Positions 44,803-57,268 of a stretch of DNA of 64,000 bases are shown in pieces (within the stretch, counting starts at the first letter, position 1; every line of letters begins with the position of its first letter). Both the position numbers and the translations under genes were made by a program. Origin of the DNA: Syncephalastrum monosporum B8922 (Eukaryota; Mucoromycota; Mucoromycetes; Mucorales; Syncephalastraceae); NCBI GenBank assembly GCA_000697355.1, contig JNEN01000835.1, positions 124,001-188,000 on the forward strand, in the 5' to 3' direction. Under the pieces are notes generated by a model. That model was not told the origin of the DNA. It saw only the letters and a list, made by a program, of their open reading frames with translations, and made no database searches.

Positions 44803-46037
44803 ATGACGGTCTCGACGACGACGGCATTGTTCTCGCCCACAAAAATTGGTGCTGTCAACCTGCAGCACCGAGTCGTGCTCTGCCCGCTCACCCGCCTCCG
44901 GTGCAACAACAAACTGGAGCCTGTGGAGATGGTGCAAACCTATTACGAGCAGCGCGCCACGGAGGGTGGTTTGCTAATCAGTGAGGCGACCCTGATCAGC
45001 CCTACTGCAGGCGCATTCCCTTTTTATCCGCCTGGCATGTACACCCAGGCCCAAGTCGCTGGTTGGCGCCGGATCACTGAGGCCGTCCACAAAAAGGGCG
45101 CCTTTATGTTTTGTCAGCTTTGGCACGCCGGACGCTCCGCAGCTTCGTCCATGCTTCCCAACAATGTCTTACCTGCCGCACCTTCCCCGGTGGCTATCAA
45201 AACCGGCAAGAACTATGCAGGCGAAGACTATGAAGTGCCCCATGCCTTGACAGAAGACGAAATCCAGGGCGTTATCCAGGACTTTGTGAACGCGGCTAAG
45301 CTCGCTATGGAGGCTGGGTTTGACGGTATCGAGATTCACGGTGCGAACGGGTAAGTCATTCAAGTCAGATCGTTACTCCACGTTTAGGAGAAGCATCTGA
45401 CGGCGATTCGGTGCATGCTTGACACCGCCTTATCATGCATGTTTGTTTATATATCTGTTTGTTTATCAGGTATTTGATCGACCAATTCATCAACACTTCA
45501 AGCAACATCCGAACAGACAAGTACGGTGGTTCTATCGAGAACCGCTGCCGATTTGCCCTGGAAGTCGTGGACGCCATTGTGGATGCGATCGGAGCCGACC
45601 GTACGTCGATCCGTTTCTCCCCCTGGTCCGACTGTCTGGATATGAAGGATGACACGCCCTATGAGACCTGGGGCTATTTGGTAGAGCAGCTTCAGGCGAA
45701 GCACCCCAATCTGGCCTACATCCATTTTATCGAGCCCCGGGACGATTTCGGTCGTACCACAAAAGATACCGTGAACACGCTCGACCCGTTCCGGAAAGTT
45801 TGGAAAGGTCCCTTTATTTCTGCGGGCGGCTACACAACCAACCCGGAACTCGCCTTCAAGGTGGCGGAGGAGACAGGGAACCTCATTGCATTTGGTCGTA
45901 CGTTTATCGCTAATCCCGATCTCGTCGAGCGTCTTAAGAACGGTTACCCCCTGAACCGTTACGACCGTAATACCTTTTATGTTGATACCAAGGAAGGCTA
46001 CATTGACTATCCTTTCTACACCTCGTCCTCCGTCTAG
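44803..46037 (+). CDS. Old Yellow Enzyme family NADH:flavin oxidoreductase
   Basis: Two exons (44803-45350, 45470-46037) encode about 371 residues, normal for the family. An alpha/beta barrel binding FMN is indicated by LFSPTKIGAVNLQHRVVLCP, FMFCQLWHAGRSA, DGIEIHGANGYLIDQFINTS (intron within the GNGYL glycine codon), DKYGGSIENRCRFALEVVDA, and AFGRTFIANPDLVERL. The His/Asn pair expected in OYE-type enzymes for carbonyl binding is represented by HGAN. The family reduces activated alkenes such as enals, enones and nitro-compounds with NAD(P)H. The start at 44803 (MTVSTTTALFSP) was preferred to an in-frame upstream ATG whose 22 extra residues look like leader. It converges with the septin gene 172 bases downstream. 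Confidence 0.95.
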
Positions 46038-46208
46038 TATAATCCAGCCGTAACTTAGTTATATATAAATATAAATGCGTATGTGCGTTGTGTCATTAAG
46101 TTTAAAACTATATAAATTATGCGACCTTTTTCTCCTCCATAAAAAAAAAAAGAAATAGTAATAGAATGGGTACTACAGTGCTTTCCGTCCTTTTTCTTAT
46201 CCTATTTT

Positions 46209-47867
46209 CTACCTTCTCAACGTTCCTCGGCTCTGCTGATGATACAGCTGCTCGAGCTCGGCTTCGAGCGCTTTGATCTGGGCGTGCTGAGACTCCAGAT
46301 CTTTGTTCAGACGGTCACGCTCATTAATAAGCTGATGTATAAAAGAAATGAGGAAGCGCTGTCAGTTGACTTCTATAAAGTATCTCTTTCGAAGTACCTG
46401 TTGCTCCCACTGGCGGAATCGAGTTTCCTCGCTGCGAACTTGTTCGGTAAACACCTTGCGCAGCGCATCCTCCTTCTCTCGGTGCTTGGGGTTCTCGTAC
46501 TTCTTAGCCCTGAGATCGTGGTTGGTAAGTCCGATCCTCATGTTTTGCGGATGTCTTAACTTACTTGGGCTCGCCAAACTTGCGAGTAGCCATCTGTTGC
46601 TGGCGGTAACTCTCATAATGGACCTCCTCGGTGGTGGAGATAAGATCGAGCATGTGAGAGCGGACCAGAAGATTCCGCAACTTCTTAAAGTCGCAGTGAT
46701 CCTCGTTCTCAACTTCAGCAACACCCCAGGAGTACTGGCGACCGAGAACTTCGCGGTTGTCAGGAGTCTGGACGGTCTGAGTAGAGCCGATGATGGAGAA
46801 GGGCATGGAGCTCATGATGTCCTTGTTGCGCTGAGTGACCTCCTCGTCGTCACTTTCAATAGGGCACGAGTAGACGCGGATGTTTTGAGCATCAATAACT
46901 TCGAGAATCTGCAGAGAAGAACGGAAAAGGACATACATATATATGTATATGCATATGTACAGAGTCCCCCTAATTAGCGTTTCTCCCCTGACAGTCGAAC
47001 CCCACATCTCCTTGCTCGTTTTACCCGCTTCTTGAACTGAGCCAAATCCTTAGGCGTCAGGGTATCTGCTTTCGCGATGACGGGAATTAAGTTCACACGC
47101 GATCCGAGACGCTTCATGATCTCGATATCGAGTGGCTTCAGTCTATAAAGAAGAAAAATTGAAGGTTAAAATCGAAATGAAAGTAGCAGTAGGAGAAAAA
47201 GCAGATATAAAGTCGAAAAGAAAATAAAGAAAAGAAAAAGAATGCAAGAGAGAGAGAGAGAGAGAGAGCTGAATGAATGAATGAATGAATTACCCATGGC
47301 CATTAGGACGAATGAAGTAGAGACAGACATGAACACGCATGTCAATGACGCCCTGACGACTCGGTTGTTGTTCCTGGCGCATGTAGTTCTCGTGTTGGTC
47401 GTCAATGAACTCGATAACAGGCATCCAGCTATCGTAGTTGTTCACATAGTCACCAAAGCCAGGCGTGTCAATCACGCTCAACTTGACCTTGAACATTTTT
47501 TCCTCAAGCTCTGTTTTTGTCTTGTTAATAATACACAATCATGGTTCTCTGTATGAAAAGGGTGACTTACCGGCTTTGGTTATTTCGATCTCTACTGTGC
47601 GGTCCAGCTGCTTTTCGTGGCGTTTGGCAGGATTTTTGTGATCCTTGATAGAAGTAGTGAAGAGCGTGTTGACAAAAGTGGTCTTTCCGACACCCGATTC
47701 GCCTTGAAGTTGATAAAGTTAGGTAAGAGATTATGGCGAGCCAATGAGGACAACTTACCACAGACCATGACAGTGAAATTGGCACCGCGGTTTGTAACGA
47801 TCTTGTGTCTCTGGTTAGGAAGGTGGGCGACACCGATACCAGAAGAGGAGACAGTAACAGGAGCCAT
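46209..47867 (-). CDS. CDC11: Septin, Cdc11/AspA type
   Basis: Seven exons (47867-47759, 47702-47571, 47510-47294, 47142-47025, 46908-46565, 46509-46398, 46331-46209) give about 384 residues. The N-terminus [20 protein letters not shown] precedes the P-loop GESGVGKTT (an intron falls in its first Gly codon). Switch II is [11 protein letters not shown] and the specificity motif AKADTLTP. The septin-unique element [20 protein letters not shown] is complete. A C-terminal coiled coil ([20 protein letters not shown] to LEQLYHQQ) ends the protein. The sequence around LPNQRHKIV and the short coiled coil favour the Cdc11/AspA group. Septins assemble hetero-oligomeric filaments at septa and hyphal tips. 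Intron 3 (151 nt) contains AG and GAAT microsatellites. Confidence 0.96.
47246..47291. repeat. AG and GAAT microsatellites in a septin intron
   Basis: About eleven AG units followed by about five GAAT units, just inside the donor of septin intron 3. Confidence 0.85.
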
Positions 47868-49115
47868 CGAACGAAAGAAGGGCAGAAACGGCGAGAAAAA
47901 GTGAAATGGAGCGAGAGATGGTGATTTGGGCCGAGCACACAGGAACAGGAAGGAAAGAAGAAGTACCCAAGCTGTGAAAGGAGTCTGTGGGCGGGACATT
48001 ATACTTTGTGTAACCATCCATGTGTCGTGACACAAGATGCCAGCCAATCGCATCGTAACGCCCCGTCCGTTTCTTTCTCGTTCTTTTTTTCCCTTTTGTT
48101 CGCCATGCTTACAACAGTATCTATCATATAATACTGTATTCATCTCTGTATACTTTCGCGAATGGAGATCGTATTCAATGGTGTGTATAAACCCGTTTTA
48201 AGCTCATTTTCACTGCTCTGCTCCCCTTTTTCTAGCTCTTTCCAGGGTCTCATTCTATCCATGTAGCCCCAGACAGCCGCATTAATTGCCACCTGGACAC
48301 ATCCTACCCTTTTTGTACCATCTCTTGAAAGTCAGTTGGTCATCCATAGATGCTCTCTTTATGCATACTCTGTCGATGGGACTACCAAAATGTTCTCAAA
48401 GGCATTTCAATCTGCACACACTTGGTCTTTTCTTTATGTGCGTGTGTGTGTGTGTGTGTGTGTGTCTGTAAACAAATCTAACTGTAACCAAGAAGTGCGA
48501 CAACCGACAATATGGTATGACATGGTAGCAGGTGTGAGCGACTGTGCGACATTGCACTCTGGACGACACTGTAAATGGCATTCAAGCCACCTGCCTTTAT
48601 TTGGTCAAAAAAATGCATATGTTGGCTCGCTACCTCAGCTGGTGACAGAAGACACTTCACTTGCGCGAGACAATTTTATCTACAAGTCATGAACACTGAT
48701 AGTGTATTGGAGCACGGACGCGTTATCGACGTGCGCTTCCACTCCTTAAACCGCTGCTATTACGCTACATCAACACTTACGACAGCTACATCCGTAATAT
48801 GCGTCAGTACCAAGTGTTCAAGGATACAACGCACCGTCGTCTTTGGCAGCGTATGAACAGACGGGAGGGATGTCATAGTGCTGATGAGCTTTGTATGTAG
48901 AAACGACTGTCGCCCTTTTCTCTCTATACGTTTCGTCTTTTTCTTCCTCCATCTCTATGGTGTACTGCTGCTTCCTTATGTCGCCTCACAGAGATAAGGC
49001 AGACATGTTTTCTTGATTTTGCTGAGTTGGTCCGAAACATCTGCACTGCAGCACGCAGTCCAAGCGCTTATACTGTATACTGTACTTCTCTCTCCTCTTC
49101 GTCTCTCCAAACGTG
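47868..49115. other. Intergenic stretch, no gene recognised
   Basis: About 1.25 kb between two divergent genes, with a TG microsatellite at 48437-48465. Short frames on both strands lack domains. Confidence 0.5.
48437..48465. repeat. (TG)n microsatellite
   Basis: About 13 consecutive TG units in intergenic DNA. Confidence 0.9.
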
Positions 49116-50869
49116 ATGCCTCGTCGGAAACTGTGCCAGCTCATCGTTGGCATATGGTTTTTCCTCACCTTCGTCTTGACCGTATACTATACCTACCGGT
49201 TGCAAGTCTCTTCCAAAGGACCTCGGATCCCCAAATCGTCTTGGGATTGCTCAGGCACCGGCCGGTCCCGCGTTTGCACCGTGCGCAACTTCTGCGTCGA
49301 TAAGTACAGCGGTACGCTCGACTTTATGGATCTATCTCTGTTATTCATGCGCGCTCCTTTCTTATGAGCAGGTGGTTTTGTCGCCGTCGATACCGCGCTG
49401 GAGCAAAAGATGGCCAAAGCTGATCTGAACATCAACCTCATCAACGCTGATCAGGAGGGCGATGCTTACTACAAGCCAGACGCTCAGCTTCGGCAGTCTT
49501 TGCCAGCTTCATCAGCGACTTATTATAACGGAACGCTATTTGTATATGGCTTGTACGCCTCTGACCACTACTCGCATATGCTCTTTAACGGGCTGGCCCC
49601 TCTCTACCGCACCATCCACGCTTACAACAAGACGAAAGACGACGTATGGACCTATCGGGCCATCACTTCTCAACGTTCCTCATCAAAGAAACCGCTCATG
49701 ACCACCGAATTTTTCAGCAATAACCCTGATATCGTTCGCGACAAAGTCGATCTGACGAGCGATCAGCAGATGCTGCTTCCGAAAGAGCCCATGTGCTTTT
49801 CCGAGGCCATCATTGGCGCAGGCAACGCTTGTTCCATGTCCTTTTATTGCGAGAACCCTATTGAGGCATCCACCTATGCGGCACTGCGTGATGAGGCTGT
49901 GGATTATTATATGGCTCAAGATAACTGGCATCACCAGAGCGATCATGCCAAGCACCAAGGGTCCGGCAGGGATGATCTCGCTTGTATTGAGAACATGGAG
50001 ACCGTGAGCCAAAATAACGGCAAGCCGAAGCGCGTTGTGGCGTTAATCAATCGCACCCCGCGTACCTGGACGAACATGCTCGACTTCCGTCAGTCTTTGC
50101 TCGATCACAAGAGTGATTATGATTATACCATCAAAACATTCACCTTTGACGAGGGCTGCTCCGTGGCATCCTCGGCTTACCTAACGCATGACGTCGACAT
50201 TCTTATTACACCGCACGGTTCGCAAGAAGGCGCAGCACTGTTCATGAAAGATAAGACCACCGTCATCAGCGTGGATGCGCGCGGATACTCGGAGGATTGG
50301 TTTGCTTACCCCTTTATTGCCATGGGACGCCGGTTCTACACACTCCAGGTATGTGTGTGTCATATCATTTTAGTCAGCCTCGCGTGGTCTGATCACATCA
50401 TCCAAAATTATATTTGTCATAGTGCCAGAAAGAGTCGTGTGTCGAAATCGATGTGAACTTGGCCAACAAGGTGTTCCAAGATTTTGCTGTCTCTTTACCA
50501 TCCGATGGAGCCGTGCGCGAGTGCATCTCCTGGGTAAATGATGTATCGCCTGAACAATGCATCCTAAATTTTTTGCCGGACATCAAGAACGGTCGAGCTC
50601 GTGAAATCTCCTCCGCTTACTCCAAGAATGTGGCACGAAAAGCGGACATACCGAAACTCCTGAAGCTTGTCAACGAGACGATGACCGAGCAAGACGTGTT
50701 CCGGGATTTAACTTACAAAGATATCTGTGATCAAGAAAAATGCTGCGGCTTCAACTGTAAATATGCGCTCGAGACGGTAATGTACGGAAGCCAGCTCGGT
50801 GGCCGGATGCGGGCCTGGAGCACACCGAGCGACCCCGTTGAGGAAAGCAAGGAGGACTGGATTGTATAG
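49116..50869 (+). CDS. Type II membrane glycosyltransferase, GT61 (DUF563) family
   Basis: Three exons (49116-49311, 49372-50348, 50423-50869) encode about 539 residues. A short basic tail is followed by one transmembrane anchor (LIVGIWFFLTFVLTVYY, about residues 9-26), giving a Golgi/ER type II topology. The luminal domain contains YASDHYSHMLFNGLAPLYRT, PKRVVALINRTPRTWTN, and the conserved C-terminal segment VDILITPHGSQEGAALFMKD. This matches GT61 enzymes (plant xylosyltransferases, EOGT and fungal DUF563 proteins), where the latter region forms the nucleotide-sugar site. Several Cys residues near the end (CDQEKCCGFNC) may form disulphides. The acceptor is unknown; cell-wall or secretory glycan modification is likely. 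The first codon is taken as 49116 because upstream GTG is not a eukaryotic start. Confidence 0.9.
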
Positions 50870-51027
50870 AGTAGAATCATACATTTCAACATATATATTT
50901 ATAATTGCTACTGTAATTATGTACATGGAGTAAAGGACGAGAAGAAGAAGGTATCATGGATGAACGAATGTGTATATACAAAGTAAGGACGGCGGTGGAG
51001 GGTACAAGGGTGCGAAAGGGACTCGAA

Positions 51028-51330
51028 TCACCAGGAACTCGACAGATCCTTCTGGACGTAGTCATCAGCGGTATGATTTGACAGCCCAAACAAGGCAGTG
51101 CTTCGCCTGCGATTCATGTGGGCAGGCGTGGCAGAAGACGAGACGTTTGGAATGGCCTGAGGCTGCGTTGGCTGCGGGAAGCTGTGGCATGAGGAGGAAG
51201 TCGAGTTGAATCGGGTCAACGCGTCCTCACTGTCGCTGCAAGAAGACACAGAGTTGCGATTGTTTGTGGTTTGTTTCTTGTTGCCGTTGTTGATGGAAGT
51301 CCAAAATCCGTTGATGACAGAGGAGAACAT
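51028..51330 (-). CDS. Small Ser/Asn-rich protein, unknown function
   Basis: A single exon of 100 codons starting MFSSVINGFWTSINNGNKKQ. The middle is Ser/Thr/Asn-rich and the end, HMNRRRSTALFGLSNHTADD then YVQKDLSSSW, looks conserved in style. An in-frame ATG at 51369 would add a Phe-rich stretch derived from a pyrimidine tract, so it was rejected as start. No domain recognised. Codon pattern and leader support a gene, but RNA evidence would be decisive. Confidence 0.5.
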   Translation of the reverse strand: MFSSVINGFWTSINNGNKKQTTNNRNSVSSCSDSEDALTRFNSTSSSCHSFPQPTQPQAIPNVSSSATPAHMNRRRSTALFGLSNHTADDYVQKDLSSSW

Positions 51331-52484
51331 GATGAAAAAAGTAGAAAAGAAAAGTAGAAAGATGGCCATCTCGCGTAAGCGCTTTTTATCGTTTCAGCGT
51401 TCCCGAAAAGGAAAGATTGTTTGGTTTATGCCAACAAATTGAATTGCGAGCAGGTGATATCTGTAGCCAATCAAAGCCAAGATCGCCCACGCCAGCTTCA
51501 TGATATAGCTGCTTTTTTCAGCGTCTTACACTTTACCTAAAAGCTTAAAATAAAATCGCATGGTGAAATGCAGTCAAAAGCCGTAGCGTGACATTCCTTT
51601 TAGGTTTCTGATGAACGGATGATGTTTCTTGATCATTTCTCACACAACTTTCCTTTGGACCAATAAAAAATATGACCACCCAGACTAGAGCCATAGTTTG
51701 GTCTTGGACTTGCCTTTTTTTTTTCACATGCTACCACTTTTGGTATGACTCGAGACGTCAAACTCGCATTAAGGTATCTGCGAACGAATCATGGCTATAA
51801 GATCACTTTTCGCCTGTCTTACCTGTATACCAAAAAGCGATGAACACACATGTGACTTGAACCAGACAGTGAGGTTGTGTTATAGCGATGTTTGTAAAAG
51901 ATGATACAGTGTATATTTAGCCTAGGAACGCGAGGATGCTACATCCTGAGAATGAATCATCTCGTCTAAAATCACGTATGAAAAAATGCAAACAAATAAA
52001 TGATAAGAGGATCTTTTACAGATAGTGCATGTACAAAATGTACATGGAAACTACGAGAAAGTAAATAGAAAGTTTATTCTGTGTAAGGTATGCACAGCAT
52101 ACATGAAGTGATGTCATACGATTCCAGCTTGCTGTCCCTGTTTAATTTTTGATTTTCCATGTCCAGCATCTTGTGTGTCTCATATGTCAAGAGAATCGTT
52201 GGTTTCATGACGAGCATACATGTTTGAGTCTGGCCATTCATAGTAGACCAAAGGATGCCAGCTGTACCAGGGTGTTTGTAGCGTTAATCGAAGATACAAC
52301 GTGATTCCCTTTGTGGCGCTTGCTTTTCTCTTCTGCTTTAATGTAATTACTGTAGTCTCTGGATATTAAACGCTGGATCTTGGATGCATGAATTGCACAA
52401 AGGAAGCCCAGTCTACATGCTATGTAACTAGATGTCCACAGAGGATACTTCAAGTAAAGAGAATGTACAAGGTGCGTGCTGAGT
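51331..52484. other. Intergenic stretch, no gene recognised
   Basis: About 1.15 kb of AT-rich sequence between the small gene and Mgr2/Romo1. Nothing identifiable. Confidence 0.5.
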
Positions 52485-52925
52485 TTATTCGTTTTGCTTG
52501 TTGTTGACATTGTTGTTTGCGTTGATGTGGATAGGCAAAGGTTTCTGGTTCCAAGCAATGCCGGCGGGGAGCCTGCCCTCCGAGCGAATGACGGATCCAA
52601 TGGCTAAAGTCAAAATTCATTAATAAACGAACGAGATTTTCTAGTACGCTTGTGCTTACACATGAAGAAGCCAAAAGAGGCAGCTGAACCCAGCATGTAC
52701 TGACTCAGCATGGAGACGGGGCCCTTGGTACCGCTGCCAAATCTAAATAGTTCAAGCCGATGGCAACAGCGAAGCCATTCTGTTTAACACACGCGTGAGA
52801 AGAAAAAAGAGCTGTGGTTACCTGATCAAGTTAATGCCACCAAAGACGAAGCCAATGCAGAGACCGACAGTGCCACCCATGAGGGCACCCATTTTCATTT
52901 TCTCAAACGCGGTTGGTTCTTGCAT
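52485..52925 (-). CDS. MGR2: Mgr2/Romo1 mitochondrial inner-membrane protein
   Basis: Three exons (52925-52822, 52742-52660, 52603-52485) encode about 101 residues. The sequence EKMKMGALMGGTVGLCIGFV, then FGGINLIRFG, carries the first Gly-rich membrane helix. SQYMLGSAASFGFFMSIGSV is the second helix, followed by IRSEGR. These are hallmarks of the Mgr2/Romo1 family. In yeast Mgr2 is a TIM23-translocase subunit that gates lateral release of inner-membrane proteins; animal Romo1 also affects redox and mitochondrial shape. The hydrophilic C-terminus (about 25 residues, Asn-rich) is species-specific. Both introns lie in positions that restore uninterrupted family sequence. Confidence 0.95.
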
Positions 52926-53040
52926 GCTTATATGATTCCGCAACAGAAAACAAGAAGGAAACCGAGTCAAGCTTGGAGACTACGATTTAGCGCGCTTTGG
53001 GCCTGCGCAGATTGAATTTTTCTTTATTTGAGTGGATTGT

Positions 53041-55354
53041 TTAGGCACGGATGGGCAGCTTGGCACCGTCACGAAGGAAGAGCGGCAATTGGGCCAAAGG
53101 CGCTTCGACCGTGAGGGTCTGGCCGCCCTCGTACTCCTTGTCCGTCCAGGCATCCGTCCACTTGGCACCCGCAGGCAGATACACTTGTCTGCTGCGCGAC
53201 TTGTACTCGAGCACGGGCGCCACCAAGATCGAAGGTCCAAAGAGGAACTGGTCCTCGATAGCCCATGCCGCCTCGTCCTCGCTAAAGTCGTAGAAGAGAG
53301 GCCGCATGGGCGGTGTACCCTTCTTGGATGCCTTCTCCATCTGCTCCATGACGTAGGGTCGCAGGCGCTCGCGCATGTGCAAAAAGCTGCAGAGAATCGG
53401 GTATGCCTCTTCGCCAAAAGACCATACCTCGTTCGGTGCACCGATCTGAGGCTCAGGGATAGGGTCGCGGAAGCCGTGGAGACGGAACAGAGGACAGAAT
53501 GCGCCATACTGGAACCAGCGCACAATCAATTCGCGAAACTCCGGGTCGTGAATGTTGCCATGCACGAAACCACCGATATCCGTCGTCCACCAAGGAATAC
53601 CACTCAAGCCCATGTTAAGGCCGGCGCGCACTTGGCGGGCCAATGTGGGAAAGGTCGAACTGATGTCGCCCGACCAGATCTAATGTTGCGTGTCAGCCGT
53701 CGACAATACTAGCGTGGTACTTGCAATCTGCAATGTCTTACCGCTTGGCCCCAGCGCTGGGAGCCAGCCCAGCCAGAACGCGAGAGCGAAATGATATCAC
53801 CATCCTCATGACCTGCCTCCCGCATGCCTTTGTAGAAGCCCATACCGTGCAGCATAGGGCTAATATTGTATACGGAGGCGCCGTCACCAATATGGAAGCG
53901 TAGCATCTCGGGATGTACGGGCTCCACCTCTGGCTCGTCCGCATCCAACCACCAGATCTTGATACCGTAATCGTGGTAGTTCTTCTTGACTTTCGACCAG
54001 ATGAACTCTCGACCCTCTGGGTTGGTCGCATCGTAATGCGTGATATACTTGTGCTCGTTGATGCGCGGGTTATCGGAGAAACGGTGGTGCACGGCCGGAC
54101 CACGCGCGTTGCGAAGCAGCAAGCCGCGGCGCTCGAGCTCCTCAAAGTTTTCCGAGTCAGGTTGCACTGTGGGCCAGATGGATACCATGATCTCCACGCC
54201 CATCTCCTTGAGCTCCTTGACCATCGCGGCTGGATCGGGGAATGCCTTAGGGTCAAACTTCCAGTCACCGTGATGAGTCCAGTGGAAATAATCAATGACA
54301 ATAATGTCAAGCGGAAGCTGGCGTTTTTTATATTCACGCGCAACTTCCAGAACTTCCTGCTGTGATCGATAGCGAAGACGGCACTGCCAGAAACCCGAAG
54401 CATAGTATGGGAGAGGAGGAGCATGGCCAGTGGCATCTGCATAATTGGCCATAATATCGCCTGTCGTCTCGCCCGTTGTAATCCAGTACTATCGCAAGGT
54501 ATATCAATGTATCGCTCCTACTTGATAAATACCAGAGACAGTCGATGCTTACGTCCATCTGGTTGGCACAGTCGGCCACCCACCGCGTCATATTGTTCCC
54601 CAGCTCTACACGTCCCAAGGCAGGATTGTTCCACAGGAAGCCATATCCACGGTTGGAAACGAGGAAAGGGATGGTAACATGCGAATTGCGCTGGCAGAGA
54701 TCCACGACGCAGCCTTTTTGGTCCAATTTGCCGTGACCATGCTATATAAAAATTGGGAAGTTAGATGAACATGGAGCTACGCATACTTTCTTTACTTACC
54801 TGGCCTAGACCGTAAAGACGCTCCCCCTCATAAGCCTGAAAGTTGGCCTCAATTTTATAAGAGTCACCTGCGAGAGAACGGATAACACGGCCATTGATCC
54901 AAATGTGGGGCTCAGCCTCGGCCAAAAGTTCTTTGTTTTTCTTGATATCATGAAACGTAATACGGCCTTTCTTGAGCGTCACACGCGCCTCAATGTTTCC
55001 GTTACGGACACGGCCTTCCGTCTCGGTGATCGTAACCTCGCTTGAGGAGGTAGCAGGACTCGTCTCATCCAGCAAGGCACCGGGAAGGTCGTCGCGAATT
55101 TTACTTGCTTGCGTGACGCGAACACGCAGACTGCAAGATAGGCAAAAGTACACACGCAGATGGAGTCAGTACCATATCGAGATGGAGTCACAAACGCGTT
55201 TCCTTCCCCCTCCTTTACTGTACCTGTCCGTTCCCCAGGGCTCGATGAGGATCTGCTCATGATAGAGCTGATACTTGAGACCAGCACCTTGCTTTGTGAA
55301 CACACCTTCGTTGTTATCAAAGTATTCGCGCTGAATACGATCGGTTTGAGTCAT
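53041..55354 (-). CDS. Glycoside hydrolase family 31 (alpha-xylosidase/glucosidase-like)
   Basis: Five exons (55354-55224, 55130-54800, 54741-54553, 54488-53742, 53679-53041) encode about 678 residues. The N-terminal beta-sandwich includes LYGLGQHGHGKLD. The catalytic barrel has PPLPYYASGFWQCRLRYRSQ, IVIDYFHW, a nucleophile region WWLDADEPE (Asp near residue 399), and acid/base region IWSGDISSTF (Asp near 471). GIPWWTTDIGGFVHG and VRWFQYGAFCPLFRLHG are conserved in GH31. There is no signal peptide, so the enzyme is probably cytosolic. Compared with secreted alpha-glucosidases (WiDMNE) the nucleophile motif is of the LDADEPE type seen in bacterial-like GH31 xylosidase subgroups. It probably removes alpha-linked xylose or glucose from imported oligosaccharides; the exact substrate is not known. 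Confidence 0.94.
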
Positions 55355-57268
55355 TATGGTGTTTTTTACAGAGAAAAGCTGTTGCGGCTGTTTGGGACAA
55401 AAAAGAAGAACCCGATTGAATATGCCAGCTTTTTATTTTGTTGGGGCCTCGGCCACATATAGAAGATGCAGAATTAGCTCATTTCAGAAATGTAGAACTC
55501 AGTCTTACCGTATTTTTTGCTAGAGAACTCTAATGCTATGTGACCACTTTAGCGTAGACCACTGTTAACATTGTCTTCTGGGAAATTTTGGGCTCGAAAA
55601 GTTCATGCAAATTCTCCGGAACAAGGTCATCTATGCACCCAAGTCCGGAGAATACAATAGGACAATAAGCAAATCTGGAAAGGGTCACAAACCCCATGTT
55701 CCAGGCGCTAGGCACACCAATGGTAACACGATCTCTTAAGGGAAAGCAGCTCAAGATCATTCCGAGGCGCCCCTGCTACCTTCTCACGGTTTGACGAGAA
55801 AAGATCATGAGTAAGGTCCTGGAACAGTGCGGGACATGTTGGGCAGACTCCTTCCAGGTCGTTTGACCTAGAATAGATACATTCTCACTCTGTAACGAGA
55901 ATAATTTCACTGCCACACAATCGAATACAGCAGGCAGCAAACCAGTATAGCTACCATCTTCTAACTGATGCACGAAGGGAGTTATCCGACTTGCTCACTC
56001 GTATGGGACATGCTCTTTTCACAGAGTAATATCATGTTATGATGCTTAACCGGTATGCGTATACAAGTCCGAGTGTTTGAGTATGTAAGCAGCCCACACT
56101 TTCCCTTCCAATAAGAAGAACCAATCTTGTTACGTAATTTTTGTTTGTGGCATCATGTTTGTGTATCTGGATGTATGAGGCGGTATAATTTCGGTGGAAA
56201 GTAGACAGATCATACGTGTAAATGCGAGGCGAAGCTGTCATCTGTACAATCGTAATACAATAAGTCAGATCGACTAAGTGCAAGTTGAGGGGCGAACCAC
56301 TTGCCGCGCGGACCTGTTTATACCCATAATCCGGATTTTGAACTGGTTTTCGTTACATATATGCACAGAAATTTAATAACTGGCGTAAGCAGGATACTAT
56401 GCCTCAGACTGAGTAGAATTACTCCAGGCTCCCTCGCTATGAGGAAAACCAGTACTGTCCATGACTTGTTCCGAATAAACTTTAGCTGACTTTAGTTACG
56501 TAAACAACGTTTCTATTTTTTTCCATTAATGGTACTTCTTGCTTCAACGTCTTACGAGGAACCGCTGTATCATTTGGGACATCGCTGTGTACGAGAGGAG
56601 AGTTCTTCTTCATTCTGTGAGAAAATATGATGTTAACGTGTATATCCATGGATGGTTGGTCTCTCGTTAGATTCGTACGTTAGCAAAGAATCTCTGTATA
56701 CTATTCTCACGGGACACCGGATCCAATCGGCCTATTGACTCGATACTCGGGGAGTAGAAGTTGTCTTTCATGAAATAAACGTCACTTTCAAATCTAGAGG
56801 TAGAGTATCTCAGTATATAGATCGGAAGCCCAATCTGGTATCTACCATCTGTAGCGCCTGATGGGAAAAACGGTACATTGCTTGAATTATGTGACGACAG
56901 GGGCAGACATACTTATGTAATGTGTTTGTGCGAGATATTACATACTCTAGAATGTCTTCCACTACACAAGCATATCATGGTGCCTGTCGACTATTGACTG
57001 GCGTAATTCTTGAAATGATCATTGCGACGCAGCGGTCAATTTTGTGTAATGTCGAACTATGTCTACGTTTTGTTCACCCAAAGCTCTTGCTTCTTTATCC
57101 TTTTTGGTCATTGTGTCACGTTCGGAATGTCCTCAACGAATAGGAAATAAGCTAAAAGCTTTATTACATGAGGTTGGTAATACTAATTACATGTGAACAC
57201 TTTTGAAGTGAGAAAATTCTGTGTGTGTGTGAGGAGGTACACAAGGAAAAAGTCGACTCGCGGTCATA
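55355..57268. other. Intergenic stretch, no gene recognised
   Basis: About 1.9 kb between the GH31 gene and the transporter, both on the minus strand. No frame with a domain was seen. Confidence 0.5.
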
